Assembly (NCBI GenBank): GCA_918797485.1
Contig: CAKKNE010000005.1
Coordinates: 2,542,001 to 2,606,000 of the forward strand
Source of the DNA: Pelagomonas calceolata
Lineage: Eukaryota; Sar; Pelagophyceae; Pelagomonadales; Pelagomonadaceae
DNA: 64,000 nucleotides
Direction: 5' to 3'
Position numbers and translations under genes: made by a program. The notes below the pieces were generated by a model. It was not told the origin of the DNA and did not search any database. It saw only the letters and a program-made list of their open reading frames with translations. How positions within the stretch are numbered: position 1 is the stretch's first letter; every line of letters starts with the position of its first letter. Of this stretch, positions 35,066-44,568 are shown piece by piece.

Positions 35066-36372
35066 ATGCCAAGGGCAACGCTCCACACAGCCGTTTGAGT
35101 ATCCTTCAATTCGCTAATGGTCCGAAGAGATCAATGGGACACGTATTGGGGGCCTTCTTGTTTCGCGGTGCGGAGGCGGACGAGGCCACAGGCCAGCCCT
35201 GCCGGCTGAATCCTGTCAATCCCTGTCAAACAGGTCTCCCCGGGGTCGCCTAGGGTCGGTACTATACACGTGCAAGCGGCTACGCCGCATGCGCCGCCGC
35301 TTCAATCATTCTTGGCCGAATTCTCTCAGCAGCCCGCGCTGTTTTAGCAATAATAGGCCAAGGTTTGCTTCCAGGGCTCTCGGGGAGCACTAGGCTGCTT
35401 CATCGATCGCGTATGCGGTACAGGCGACTACCCACTACCATATCTAAGCCAGAGCGTGCCCGAGAGCCGATCTGCCCCCACAAACAGTGTGCAATTTGGG
35501 CCCGATGGCGGCCCGTTCCCGTCAAAAACGTCAATCACCCGAGGCCCCCCAGGAATCGTAATAGCGGTCTCGCTGGGCCCCATGCTACCCCACCGATAGT
35601 CAACTACAAGTATATGGCATCTACACCACGAGAAGGGTACTTTGGACTGTCCACGCTCGAGACGTGAACATCTTGATCTGGACCCCGCGCAAGTCAATCG
35701 TTTATGAAACAAATGATCGCGCCATGGTCCATGGTGATGGTACACGGGCTGATGGTCGCAGTTCCAGTCAGGTAATCGAAATTAGCGAGATCTTGGGGTC
35801 TCGAGACCGACGAGGCGCGATGAGCCTCTGGTAACAAAAATCAAATGTGCGACGCATTCAGGCCAATTGGATGGCCCGTCCGGTAACCGAAGTGCCTCAA
35901 ACGCAAATTTATTTTATAAACCACCGGTCTGGGGCCAATACAGTGCCCCGCGTACGCACCGTCGTCCGCGGAGAACGGGCAAGTCGGTCGATCGTGAATA
36001 GAACAACGGCGTTTTGGTCCATTGTGATAGTGACGTCGCTGATACTCGCGGATGCAGGTGTTTCGCTCGCCTTCATATAAATGCGCGGTACCGAAGTCGT
36101 CGAATCCCGCGGCTCTAATGGAATATCTAAAATAGCTCAGTGGCCGCTGATTCGGCCTAAATGGACTCTACCACTAACAAACGGAAGGAAACGAACATAA
36201 ACTCGGGAGTTGTCTGGTAAAATTCTTTTCCCGCCCTCCGAGCGCGGGCCGTCGGCTCCGGTTCCGTCGATTGTGTATGAAAACTGGGCTGGAGTTGATA
36301 TGATGTACCATTTGGACGGTAGAAGGCACCGTCAATCGCTGGTGTATTTTGGCGAGCCGCAAGACCTGGTGA

Positions 36373-36394
36373 TCTAGCGTATCGACACACTAGG
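36373..36394 (+). promoter_or_regulatory. palindromic intergenic element, copy K (no nearby gene start)
   Basis: TCTAGCGTATCGACACACTAG is almost identical to copy H at 57530, yet it lies in the gene-free island and not near any recognised ATG. It may mark an unannotated transcript or show that the element is not only a promoter part. Confidence 0.5.
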
Positions 36395-36400
36395 AATCCG

Positions 36401-36453
36401 TATATTATATATATGTGTATATATATATACATACATATAGTATACATGTATAC
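36401..36453. repeat. AT-rich microsatellite
   Basis: Imperfect (TA)n/(TATG)n run of about 50 bp in the gene-free island. Confidence 0.85.
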
Positions 36454-36684
36454 AGGCCTAGGCAGATGGCTTTTGAGAACAGACCTCTCCGACTGACCCC
36501 CGAATAGTGAAGTTCAGAGCTTAATACCCGCTGTGCCGGCGGCCGCGCGGAACTTCAGGAGTGAACAGTCGATCTCAGTGGACGCCTATATTTGTGGGTT
36601 CCTTTATTGCACGCTATCGAGGGGCGAGTATGCCATAGATAGGACAACTAACTTTAGTAACCTTATGCACAATCACGTAAACTA

Positions 36685-37893
36685 CTAGAACGGAAACGGC
36701 CGCGTCAGGCCGTCGAGCCCCGTGAAGCTCCCAAAGGGCCCGTACGACGCGCCGCGCCGCAGCTCGGCGCCGCTCCGGCGCCGCTCGAGGCCGTGGCCCC
36801 GGCCCAGGTGCGCGCGGACGAAGAGGATGGCCGCGTCCGCGATCGCGTCGACGGACGCCGGCGAGAGCATCTGCGACGCGAGCACGTGCGGGTCGCCGCC
36901 GTCGGGCTCGTCGACGGGGCAGCAGAAGAACTGCTTGCTGCCGCAGCCGAGGCGGTGGAAGAGCGCCGCGGCCCGCGCCACGTCGATGACGGGGTCGCGC
37001 TCGTTGAGCGCCACGAACGTCGGCGCGGCGACGCGCGCGACGTCGACGCGCTCGAGCGAGAACAGCACGTCCAGCAGGTGGAGCAGCGCCGCTTGCGGGT
37101 AGACGAGCGCGTTGAAGCGCGCGTGCTCGGCGCCGCGCTGGAAGACGCGCTTCGTCCGCCCCAGCAGCAGCGCGATCGCCGCGGCCCGGAGCGGCCTACA
37201 TAGAACCGCGGGCAGCAGCCGCAGCGCCGCGAAGGGAATTTTCAGGAGCGGGTAGAGCGGATGGCCCAGACCGAAGCACGGGCTCACGAGGACCAGCGCG
37301 GCGACGTCGTCGCCGGCCTGCGTCGCCGCGAGCCACGTGCAGAGCGCCGCGCCCGTGGACACGCCCACCAAAATGACGCGGTCGCCGAGGGCCCGCCCGA
37401 CGCGCAGCGCCTCGAGCGCGTCCCGGAACAGGCGCCCGGGCGTCGCCTCCCTTAATAAAATGTCGCCGTCCGGCGACGACGCCGGCGCGCTCTCCTCCCG
37501 CCGCCGGCCGTGGCCCGAGAGGCGGTGGCAGTACAGGTTCGCGCCCAGCGCCCGCGCGAGCAGCTGCGGCGTCGGCGCGATCTCCTGGCGGCACGCGGCC
37601 CAGCCGTGGATGTACACGACCGCGAACTCCGTCGGCCGCCGGAGGCCCCGCGTCGCCCAGGTCACGCTCTTCGCCGCGCCCTCCGTCGTCGGCTTCGTCT
37701 CGCGGACGAAGGCCTCGACGTCCTCGCACGTCAACGGCGGCTCGAGCAGCGCCCGCGCCTCGGCCGCCGCCGGCGCGACGGGGTCGACGGCCTCGACGAG
37801 GCGCCGGCCGACGCGCCGCAGGATCTCGCGCGCTACTAAAAGCGTGGATATCGCGCCGGCGGCGACGAGGGCCTGGCGCTTGGTTTGGAGCAT
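36685..37893 (-). CDS. alpha/beta hydrolase (serine lipase/esterase-like), membrane-anchored
   Basis: 402 residues from the ATG at 37893, which is followed by a hydrophobic N-terminal helix (LVAAGAISTLLVA). The fold markers of the serine aminopeptidase/monoacylglycerol lipase group are present: YIHGWA (oxyanion loop, about residue 95), GVSTGA (nucleophile Ser about 180), NERDPVID (acid Asp about 298) and GDPHVL (His about 335). Substrate is unknown. The C-terminal 40 residues are Arg/Gly-rich and variable. It shares a divergent promoter with the Mpv17 gene. Confidence 0.75.
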   Translation of the reverse strand: MLQTKRQALVAAGAISTLLVAREILRRVGRRLVEAVDPVAPAAAEARALLEPPLTCEDVEAFVRETKPTTEGAAKSVTWATRGLRRPTEFAVVYIHGWAACRQEIAPTPQLLARALGANLYCHRLSGHGRRREESAPASSPDGDILLREATPGRLFRDALEALRVGRALGDRVILVGVSTGAALCTWLAATQAGDDVAALVLVSPCFGLGHPLYPLLKIPFAALRLLPAVLCRPLRAAAIALLLGRTKRVFQRGAEHARFNALVYPQAALLHLLDVLFSLERVDVARVAAPTFVALNERDPVIDVARAAALFHRLGCGSKQFFCCPVDEPDGGDPHVLASQMLSPASVDAIADAAILFVRAHLGRGHGLERRRSGAELRRGASYGPFGSFTGLDGLTRPFPF

Positions 37894-38088
37894 CGTTCCG
37901 GTCTCCGGCGCCGCTCGTTCTTGGCTGCAGCTTCTGAGTGCCTCAGTATTTGGCCTCCTATGCGTAGGAAGCGGCGTTTTTTTAAACTTTAAGATTGGCT
38001 GAGCAAGACTCTTGGTGGGTTCGACGCGCAAATTACAAGTTTACGTGAGAAATGGCTGCAAAAACAGCGGTTTCGAATCAGCAAAAAA

Positions 38089-38112
38089 GCTAGCGTCCTG
38101 TAAGGCACTAGC
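38089..38112 (+). promoter_or_regulatory. palindromic intergenic element, copy D
   Basis: GCTAGCG, TCC, TGTAAGG, CACTAGC. It sits midway between divergent ATGs at 37893 (-) and 38290 (+). Confidence 0.65.
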
Positions 38113-38289
38113 ACGCCCGAGCGTTCACGAAACGCGCCTGTTATTGCTGTTGTTGGGACCCACACGATGCTTCGGGCTGGTCAATGATCGCTTCGGGCTG
38201 TGGCTGAAAAGCTTGCCGCTCGCGCATGTCTGCACTCTGAACCATATAGGCCTCCATATTCCCCACCAATAACCAGCTGTGCAACAAGA

Positions 38290-39201
38290 ATGATGCGAGC
38301 ACTGTTCGTCGCACTGCTGCTGGCGTGCTGCAGCGTCTGCTCCGCAACAGGGGCAATATCCTTGCCTGTTTACACACACCTCCAATGTACACGCGCTGCA
38401 CGGACGGCGCGCGCGTCGCATGACAATTGCCGCCACACGCGAGGAGTGCGGGCGGCACCGCGCACGCGACGCGCGCAAGCGCTTGCACTGGTTTGCATGG
38501 TTTGGGCCGTTGCACGCACACGCCGCGCTCGTCTGCAGTCACACGCGCGCAATCACGCCCGCCTGCAATCGCATCTCACCCTCGTCAAACCGCAGGCGCC
38601 CGCCGCGGCCATCACGGCCCCGAAGAGCAAGGTCAAGGCCGTGAAAGCCGTCGAAGTCCCGAAGGGAGACGCCGTCCTCGACTCCTACCAGAAGGCCCTG
38701 GACGACAAGCCCATCTTCACGAAGGCCTGCACGTCGGGTATTGGATTTGCGGTGAGCGACGTCCTCACGCAGCTGTTCATCGAGAAAATGGACTTCGATT
38801 TGAAGCGTTTGGTGAAGATGGCCAGTTTTGGCTTCCTGCTGCACGGCACGACGGGCCACTTCTTCTACAACTTTCTGGACGGGAAATTGAAGGGAACGGA
38901 CCCGCTAACCGTGGCCGCGAAGGTGGCGATCGACCAGACGTGCTGGGCGCCCGTCTTCATGGTCATGTTCTTCTCCTACATGATGGTCTTCGAGGGCACG
39001 CCGGACCTCATCGAGGCCAAGATCCGCCAGGACGTCTTCACGGCCGTGAAGGGGTCGTGGATGACGTGGATCCCGGCCCACACGATCAACTTCGCCTTCG
39101 TGCCCTCGGACATGCGCCTGCTGTACATCAACACGATCCAGATCTTCTTCAACATGTTCATGAGCGTCATCGGCAACACGGAGGCCGTCGCCGCGGAGTA
39201 G
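38290..39201 (+). CDS. Mpv17/PMP22-family membrane protein
   Basis: The ATG at 38290 starts a signal peptide (MMRALFVALLLACCSV). Removing the in-frame intron 38368-38595 gives 227 residues, close to the family size; unspliced the ORF has an Arg/His-rich insert that the family lacks. The C-terminal signature is complete: W-APVFMVMFFSYM, then KGSWMTWIPAHTINFAFVP, then NTIQIFFNMFMS. Four hydrophobic helices. Family members sit in peroxisomal, mitochondrial or plastid membranes and form small channels; the signal leader here suggests a plastid or ER-derived membrane. Confidence 0.85.
   Translation: MMRALFVALLLACCSVCSATGAISLPVYTHLQCTRAARTARASHDNCRHTRGVRAAPRTRRAQALALVCMVWAVARTRRARLQSHARNHARLQSHLTLVKPQAPAAAITAPKSKVKAVKAVEVPKGDAVLDSYQKALDDKPIFTKACTSGIGFAVSDVLTQLFIEKMDFDLKRLVKMASFGFLLHGTTGHFFYNFLDGKLKGTDPLTVAAKVAIDQTCWAPVFMVMFFSYMMVFEGTPDLIEAKIRQDVFTAVKGSWMTWIPAHTINFAFVPSDMRLLYINTIQIFFNMFMSVIGNTEAVAAE
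38368..38595 (+). other. 228-nt in-frame intron in the Mpv17 gene
   Basis: GT at 38368 directly after codon 26, and CAG ends at 38595. The length is 76 codons with no stop, so ORF finders read through it. The encoded stretch is Arg/His/Thr-rich and absent from the family. The 5' edge reads CTTGCCT|GTTTAC and the 3' edge GTCAAACCGCAG|GC, a partial inverted repeat; the 5' exon edge CTTGCCTG also precedes the intron at 29814. Confidence 0.6.
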
Positions 39202-39524
39202 ATTTGAGCCGGGCACCCCCCCTAAGACGAACGTAGCCCCCTTTTTTATCTCGACGGCGTGGGGATCCGCAGAGAGAGTCGCTCATTCCATGCGCGCGCG
39301 CCGCAAAACCCGAGCCGCCTCTGCAGCGCAAGCGCTTAAGCTTGGGCCACTGCTGGCAGCCGCACGCATCACCAGCGCTGCGTCGACGGCGTACGCAGAC
39401 GCAGGGCGGCCTTCGTCGCGCGGCGACGCGTTTCGGGCAGCCTGAACACGGGGGGCGTGCTGTGTCCAATTGGAGACAGCTGGAACAGGGCCAGTGCGCT
39501 TGTGCAATCATGCGGGACGCATAG

Positions 39525-41045
39525 ATGGCCAGCCGCCGCCGCAGCATCCGCGTCGGCGTGCGCCTGCGGCCGGCCGACGGTGTGGCCGCCTGGCGCGTCG
39601 ACGGCGCCGCCGTCGTCGAGTGCCCGCGCGCGGACGCGTACGCCTCGCAGCAGCGCGCGCCGCGTGTCTTCCGCTTCGACGACGTCTTTGATGTGCGCGC
39701 GGACAACGCCGCCGTCTACGAGCAAGTCGCGAAGGACTTCGTCGACGACGCGCTGCGCGGCAACAGCGGCGCTCTCATCGCCTACGGCCAGACGGCGTCC
39801 GGCAAGACGCACACGATGCAGGGAACGCCCGAGTCGCCCGGTCTGATTCCCCGCGCCGTCGTGGACGTCTTCAAGACCCATCAAAGGTGCCGCGTGTCCT
39901 ACGTCGAGAGCTACAACGAGCGCGTGCGCGACCTGCTCGGCGACGCCGACGATTTGAGGGTTCTGGACGGGGGCCCGGTGGGCCGCCGCGAAGTGGACGT
40001 CGCGTCGGTCGACGCCGTCTTCGCCGCGATCACGCGGGGCGAGCGGCGGCGCAGCGTCGGGGAGACGGCGTACAACGACAGGTCGTCGCGGTCGCACGCG
40101 ATCCTCACACTCACGTTAGCGAACAATGCGATCCTTACGTTCGTGGACCTCGCTGGCTCAGAAGCGACGGCCTCGGCCGAGGGCCACTGCATCAACCGGT
40201 CGCTCCACGCGCTGGCGCTCGTGATTGCCAAGCTGGCCGACGGTCATGGATATGTGCCGTACCGCGACTCGAAGCTGACGCGGCTGCTGCGGCCGGCGCT
40301 ATCCGGCCGCGTTACGCTCGTTTGCACCGTGGCGCCGGACGCGGGCGAGGAGACGACGAACACCTTGCACTTCGCACGGCGGGCGACGCGTGTCGTCCAG
40401 GCGCCGGTGCCGCGCGCGTCGCCGCTGGTCGCGCGGTATCGGCAGCAAATGGACGCTTTGCAGACGGAGCTACAGGCGCCACACGAAGTGTTGCCGCCGG
40501 AGCCGCCCGCGCGCGAGGGCGTCCGCGAGGCCATCGCGGACCTCGAGCGGCTCATCGTGGCGCCGGTAGTGGTCTCGGCGACGCCCGCCCGCCGCCGCGG
40601 GAAGTCGCTGCCCCCCGCGCGGACGCTCTTCTTTGAGCCGATCGACGACGATGACGACGGCGCCGCGTCGCCGGAGCGCCTGCCGCCGCGCGCCGAGTCG
40701 CCGTGCTCGCCGCCGTCGAGGTCCTTCCCCGCCACCGGCGGCAGGTCGCACACGGCCGCCGCGGACCCCAGGTCACCCGAAATCCCGCCGTCGACGCCAT
40801 CCGCGCCTACTGATACGGCCGCGCTCCGCGAGGTGCAACGGAAGCTCCAGGACGCGCTCGCCCGGTCCGAGCCGGACGAGAACCTCTTTGCCGCCGCAGA
40901 GGTCCTGGAGCGCCTCGACAAGTCGGAAGCCGAGAACAAAGTTCTCAAGGCCAAGCTCGCGCGCGTGTCGACTATATTGGCAGCGCGGGAGCGGGAGCTC
41001 GTGAAGATGAAGGGTTTGGCATCGCCGGAGGATGAAACGTTTTGA
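39525..41045 (+). CDS. kinesin motor protein
   Basis: 506 residues with an N-terminal motor domain (about 1-310). The P-loop is GQTASGKT at 88-95, switch I NDRSSRSH at about 184-191 and switch II DLAGSE at about 208-213; YRDSKLTRLL is also present. All nucleotide-contact motifs are intact. The compact motor start and lack of an N-terminal extension resemble the kinesin-7/CENP-E group, but this is by eye. The tail is short, with a Pro/Ser-rich linker and a coiled coil in the last 100 residues. Plus-end directed microtubule transport is expected for an N-terminal motor. Confidence 0.85.
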   Translation: MASRRRSIRVGVRLRPADGVAAWRVDGAAVVECPRADAYASQQRAPRVFRFDDVFDVRADNAAVYEQVAKDFVDDALRGNSGALIAYGQTASGKTHTMQGTPESPGLIPRAVVDVFKTHQRCRVSYVESYNERVRDLLGDADDLRVLDGGPVGRREVDVASVDAVFAAITRGERRRSVGETAYNDRSSRSHAILTLTLANNAILTFVDLAGSEATASAEGHCINRSLHALALVIAKLADGHGYVPYRDSKLTRLLRPALSGRVTLVCTVAPDAGEETTNTLHFARRATRVVQAPVPRASPLVARYRQQMDALQTELQAPHEVLPPEPPAREGVREAIADLERLIVAPVVVSATPARRRGKSLPPARTLFFEPIDDDDDGAASPERLPPRAESPCSPPSRSFPATGGRSHTAAADPRSPEIPPSTPSAPTDTAALREVQRKLQDALARSEPDENLFAAAEVLERLDKSEAENKVLKAKLARVSTILAARERELVKMKGLASPEDETF

Positions 41046-41153
41046 ACTAATGTGTGTGTGCTATTTTTTTGCTTAGAGCTAGGCCGCCTAGCCGCCTCCC
41101 TGCGCGACCGCACACCCCCCGCCTGACCCTCATACTATTACATTTTTACACAG

Positions 41154-42335
41154 TCACGACACCTTGAACTGGTCGTTGTAGCGCCGCGAGAACACCTCGA
41201 TGTAGTATGAGGCGCCGCTGTAGATGGCGGTTGCGAACATGGAGAACAGGCACAGGGCGTGGAGGGCTTTGTACCGCCAGAGCAACGGCGTGGCGACGAG
41301 CGTCACGACCGTATACACGAGCTGGCCCGCCCAGAACGTGAGCTTGGTCTTCCGCGAGGCGTCGTCGAAGGACTCGTCCGGCGCCATTTGCCCGAGTTTC
41401 ACACAAACATACTTGCAGAGCCGGTTCATCCCGTTGCTTTCGTCGCGACTCAGCCAGCGCAGCGACGTGACCTCCTCCGGGGCCGTCTCGAGGTAGGCCG
41501 CGTCGATGAACTCCGTTTTTACGATGTAGAGCACCTGCCAGACGCCGTAGAAGAGTATCGGTATCGCGTATCAGCTAACAAGGTCGACATCCGCGGGGTA
41601 CTGCGAGTCCGTGCACCACCGTTCGACGAACGTCCACAGCGGGGGCCCGGCGTGCAACGCCGTCGACGTCACTTTGTCGAGGTTGTGAAAGACGAACGAG
41701 TTCCGCCACGCGAGCACCGCCGCGAGCAGCGGCCCGTTACACAGCGCGAACGCGCAGGGGAATCCCCACGCCGCCGGCCGCTGGTCGCAGAAGAGCTGCC
41801 ACGAGCCCCAGTTCCTCGCGTCAAGTGGCAGCAGGATCAGCGAGAAGACCAGGCCGTTTAGAGCGTAGCAAAAGTCAAACATGAAGTACGTCCAGTGGCG
41901 CACGAAGTAGTAGTCCATCGCACGATAGATGAGCAGCGGCGTCATCGTGCAGACGTACAATAGCCCTAGGAGCTTCGGGTAGCACAAGACGACGTACTCG
42001 GTCAGCAAAATCCAGCCCACCGCGCCCGTGAAGAGCGCCTTATCGACCGCCCTGACCACGCTCGGTCGCTTCGGCCGCACGAACGCCTCGCGCGCGCGGT
42101 CTCTGATGCGCATTTCGGGGTCGCCCGTGATGCTGCGTCGCGCGGCACGCGTCGCGGTCTCTGGCAGCGTCGAGATGGCCTTCCGCATCGCCTGGAGCAG
42201 CTCGCCATCGATGGTCTTCGCCCGCCCGCGCCGCGGCGAGTAATACTGCTCCGCAGCGCGTGCGCAGGCGTCGAGGACGGCGGAATCTTCTGATGAGGGT
42301 GGGGGCGGCGGTTCGCCGCCATCGCTTTGGGACAT
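41154..42335 (-). CDS. GPC1: glycerophosphocholine acyltransferase (GPC1 family) with an in-frame TGA
   Basis: ATG at 42335. The frame is open for 254 codons to TGA at 41573-41571, then continues in the same frame to a stop at 41154, giving 393 positions in all. The first part holds GPC1/DUF2838 motifs (FMFDFCYALNG, WRNSFVFHNLDKVTS, GPPLWTFVERW). The part after the TGA continues the same family (ILFYGVWQVLY, TSLRWLSRD, then YIEVFSRRYN). The family makes lysophosphatidylcholine from glycerophosphocholine and acyl-CoA in the ER membrane. The TGA may be a sequencing error, a true nonsense change or recoding. A 45-54 nt intron ending at GGCAG near 41535 could also remove it but would delete conserved helix residues. 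Confidence 0.8.
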
Positions 42336-42500
42336 GGTGGGTGGTCAAATGCGCTGTGGAAGCGGTTTTAGCTTTTGAGCTAATGTTGGCGTGCTGATGA
42401 CCGAATTGCTGGGCTGCGATGGTTAAAATGAACACAGAGACAGCCGCTGTGATCCTGGTCCACCAAAACCGACTGCGCTCAGGTCCGAGCTGGAGCCGGT

Positions 42501-42526
42501 GCTAGCGTGTTGTAAGACACACTAGC
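42501..42526 (+). promoter_or_regulatory. palindromic intergenic element, copy E
   Basis: GCTAGCG, TGT, TGTAAGACA, CACTAGC. It lies 107 bp upstream of the DTW gene ATG (42633 +) and 166 bp upstream of the GPC1 ATG (42335 -). Confidence 0.65.
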
Positions 42527-42632
42527 AAGCACCGAGCCTCTTTGAGTCCTTTATATTGAAGCAGTGACGGGCCGATATGAGCAGTGAAGATTGATTTGCG
42601 AGGGCTTCGTGGCTGCTGTGAGCCTGTGCTGA

Positions 42633-43624
42633 ATGCGTTTCCTGCTCTACGCCGCCGCTGCGGCAGCCCTCGCACCGCAGCAGCAGCACTCAGCAGCCCT
42701 CGATGCCGTCGAGCGCGCAATAGACGCAGCGGTCGCGAGCACGTCGCAACCGATCGAGGCGCTGCCGCCCGCCGAGCGCGAGTCCGTGGCGATTGCACGG
42801 CGGCTGCGGCGGCGGCTCGACTCCTTTGCGCGCAACGGCGACTGTCGGCGCGTGGCCCGCGTCTCGAAACTCGCTTCGTAAGTGCGCGATGCGGAACCCC
42901 TTTTTTGATGATTCACCGGAATTGCAAGCCTGTCGACAAAAATTTAGACTCCTTGAACTCGAGCGCACCGTCGCTTCGATATCGGCAATCGCTTGTCCCG
43001 CCGGCGTGCGCCTTACTTTATCATTACCGCAGGCGCTGCTGGCTGCAGCGCGCACACTGCGTCTGCGACAGCTGTAGGCCGCTCGATGATCTGGGACCCG
43101 CGGTCCGACGGATATACGTGTACATGCACCACAAGGAGGTTTTACTGGCCGTCGACACGGCGAAAATAATCCTTGCGGCGTATCCCGAGGCGCACCTAGT
43201 GGTAGCGGGTCTCAAAGGGCAGCCCACGGAGGCCGAGATGCGCGCGGCGCTGGAAGCTGGAGACGCCGTCGTGCTATTTCCGTCCGACGACGCGGCGCCG
43301 GCGTCGGCGCTCGCCGGACCCGTCGACGTCGTCGTCATTGACGGCACGTGGGAGCAGGCGCAAAAACTGAACGCGCGCCTGCCCGGCCGTCGCGCGAAAC
43401 TCGACGATGATATTGTTGACGAGCTGTCAAAGGGTGAGGGCCGCCAGCTGCGCTCCCACCCGACGGCCTGGCGCGAGGTCGGGACGCTCGCGGCGACGCG
43501 CCACTTCCTCGGGGCGCTCGGTGTGTCGTCGGCGCCGGTCCTGGCGGACTACCAGGCCGTCGCCGACGCGGCGGCCCGGCGGCAGCTCGGTCCGCCGCGC
43601 CTCTCCCCCAAGAGGCTTGTGTAA
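42633..43624 (+). CDS. DTW-domain tRNA-uridine aminocarboxypropyltransferase, organelle-targeted, two exons
   Basis: Exon 1 starts with a signal-type leader (MRFLLYAAAAAALAP). Exon 2 starts at 43033. Splicing 42847 to 43033 gives DCRRCWLQRAHCVC, the C-x2-C-x6-C-x-C metal site of the family, about 268 residues. Using the stronger GTAAGT donor at 42878 also keeps frame but adds ten residues inside the site. The core motif is DGTWEQAQKL (usual DGTW-x-x-A-x-K), with VLFPSDDA upstream. The family puts the acp3 group on uridine in tRNA variable or D-loops using S-adenosylmethionine. The ALAP leader suggests plastid delivery. Confidence 0.75.
42848..43032 (+). other. intron of the DTW gene with GGCGC repeated at both edges
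   Basis: GC donor at 42848, AG at 43031-43032, 185 nt. GGCGC occurs at both exon-intron edges, like a target-site duplication. An alternative GTAAGT donor at 42878 gives a 155-nt intron in the same phase. The 3' edge ACCGCAGGCGC is the same 11 bases as in the Mpv17 intron. Confidence 0.55.
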
Positions 43625-43650
43625 TTTGTGCTTTAAAACAGACAGAACAA

Positions 43651-44568
43651 TTATCCCCTCGACCGCGACCGGTGCCGCCGCGGCGCCTTGCGCTGGAGCG
43701 CGGGGTTGGCGAGTTGCGAGCCCCACGGCATCTCGCGCGAGCGCGATCGAGAGCGGCGCCGTCGCGACCGTCGTCGCCGCGAGCGCGACCGGCTCCTCCG
43801 ACGCCTCCCGCGCGACCGCCGCCGCCCGCGTGAGCGCGACCGTGACCGCCGCCGCCGTCCGCACGAGCGTGACCGCGACCGCGGGACGGCCGGCTCGGCG
43901 GCGGCTGGGGCCGGCACCTCGGCTCGGCTCTGAAACGCGATGATCGCGTTTCGCAGCGTGATATTTGGTCTCAGCTGCTTGTCAGCGAGCGGCTCGTTCG
44001 AGTGCGGCGACGTGTCGTGCCCTTTGAGCCACGCCTCGATCGCGGCGCGCTCGTACGAGCGACCGTCCGCGCACACGCAGGGGTCGACCATGGGCGCCTG
44101 GGTAATCGGACATATGAAGTCCTGGGGTAACGACGCGTCTTCGGCGGCCGGCTCGCCCGACGGCGGAGAGGCGGCGACCGGCGGCGGGAGCGACGGCTCG
44201 GGCGCGCTCTCCGGCGGCGGCGGAGGCGCGGCCGCCGGCGGAGCGGGAGCCGGTGAAGGCGGGGCGGCGACGGCGGGCGCCGGAGCGCCCTCGGGATCCA
44301 TCGTCCGCCGGCGACATCCTTGGCACAGCCACGTCGTCACGCCGTCGCCGTCTTGATCTAGGATCATGCCCTTTTTTTCGTCGTCGTCGTCGTCCGTGCC
44401 TCCAGGCAAGATGCAAGCGATGTGCGCGACGGGCGCGCGCTTGTGCCCAATCCTGGCGTCGTTCGAGCACCCGTCGCAGGACACGTCCGGTTCCTCGAAC
44501 GTCACTGGGCGCAGGAATTGTGCGCAAACGACGCACGGTTGCTGCGCGCGGCGGCGTCTCGGTGGCAT
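43651..44568 (-). CDS. U-box E3 ligase-like protein with PHD-like zinc region and RS tail
   Basis: 305 residues from the ATG at 44568; an ATG at 44706 would add 46 residues of low-complexity leader. Near the N-terminus, cysteine pairs CVVC, CDGC, an H-x2-C and CQGC form a PHD-like zinc region. A Pro/Ala-rich spacer follows. Residues about 147-212 are a U-box: DFICPITQAPM, DGRSYERAAIEAWL. U-boxes recruit E2 enzymes without zinc. Residues about 225-290 are an Arg-Ser dipeptide domain typical of splicing factors. The combination suggests ubiquitin ligase action at speckles or spliceosomes, which is inference. Confidence 0.75.
   Translation of the reverse strand: MPPRRRRAQQPCVVCAQFLRPVTFEEPDVSCDGCSNDARIGHKRAPVAHIACILPGGTDDDDDEKKGMILDQDGDGVTTWLCQGCRRRTMDPEGAPAPAVAAPPSPAPAPPAAAPPPPPESAPEPSLPPPVAASPPSGEPAAEDASLPQDFICPITQAPMVDPCVCADGRSYERAAIEAWLKGHDTSPHSNEPLADKQLRPNITLRNAIIAFQSRAEVPAPAAAEPAVPRSRSRSCGRRRRSRSRSRGRRRSRGRRRRSRSRSRRRRSRRRRSRSRSREMPWGSQLANPALQRKAPRRHRSRSRG

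Larger units (their letters stand above)
35066..36684. other. gene-free island with decayed tandem repeats
   Basis: About 1.6 kb with visibly lower GC than its surroundings and no supportable ORF. A landmark resembling GTCGATCGTGTATGAA appears near 35403, 35697, 35991 and 36270, roughly every 280-295 bp. Two of these copies align for about 70 bp (from 35691 and from 35981) and share TGGTCCAT at the same offset of 290. It also holds one palindromic element and an AT microsatellite. I see no conserved coding domain. Confidence 0.45.

Noticed and set aside
35428-36080. ORFs at 35428-35745 (-) and 35847-36080 (+) in the gene-free island
   Set aside because: Short, no domain, no conserved start context, and they overlap the decayed tandem repeat.
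41535-41588. A 45-54 nt intron removing the TGA in GPC1
   Set aside because: It is in frame and ends in GGCAG, but it would delete FYGVWQ-type residues that I recall as conserved in the family, so it is kept only as an alternative.
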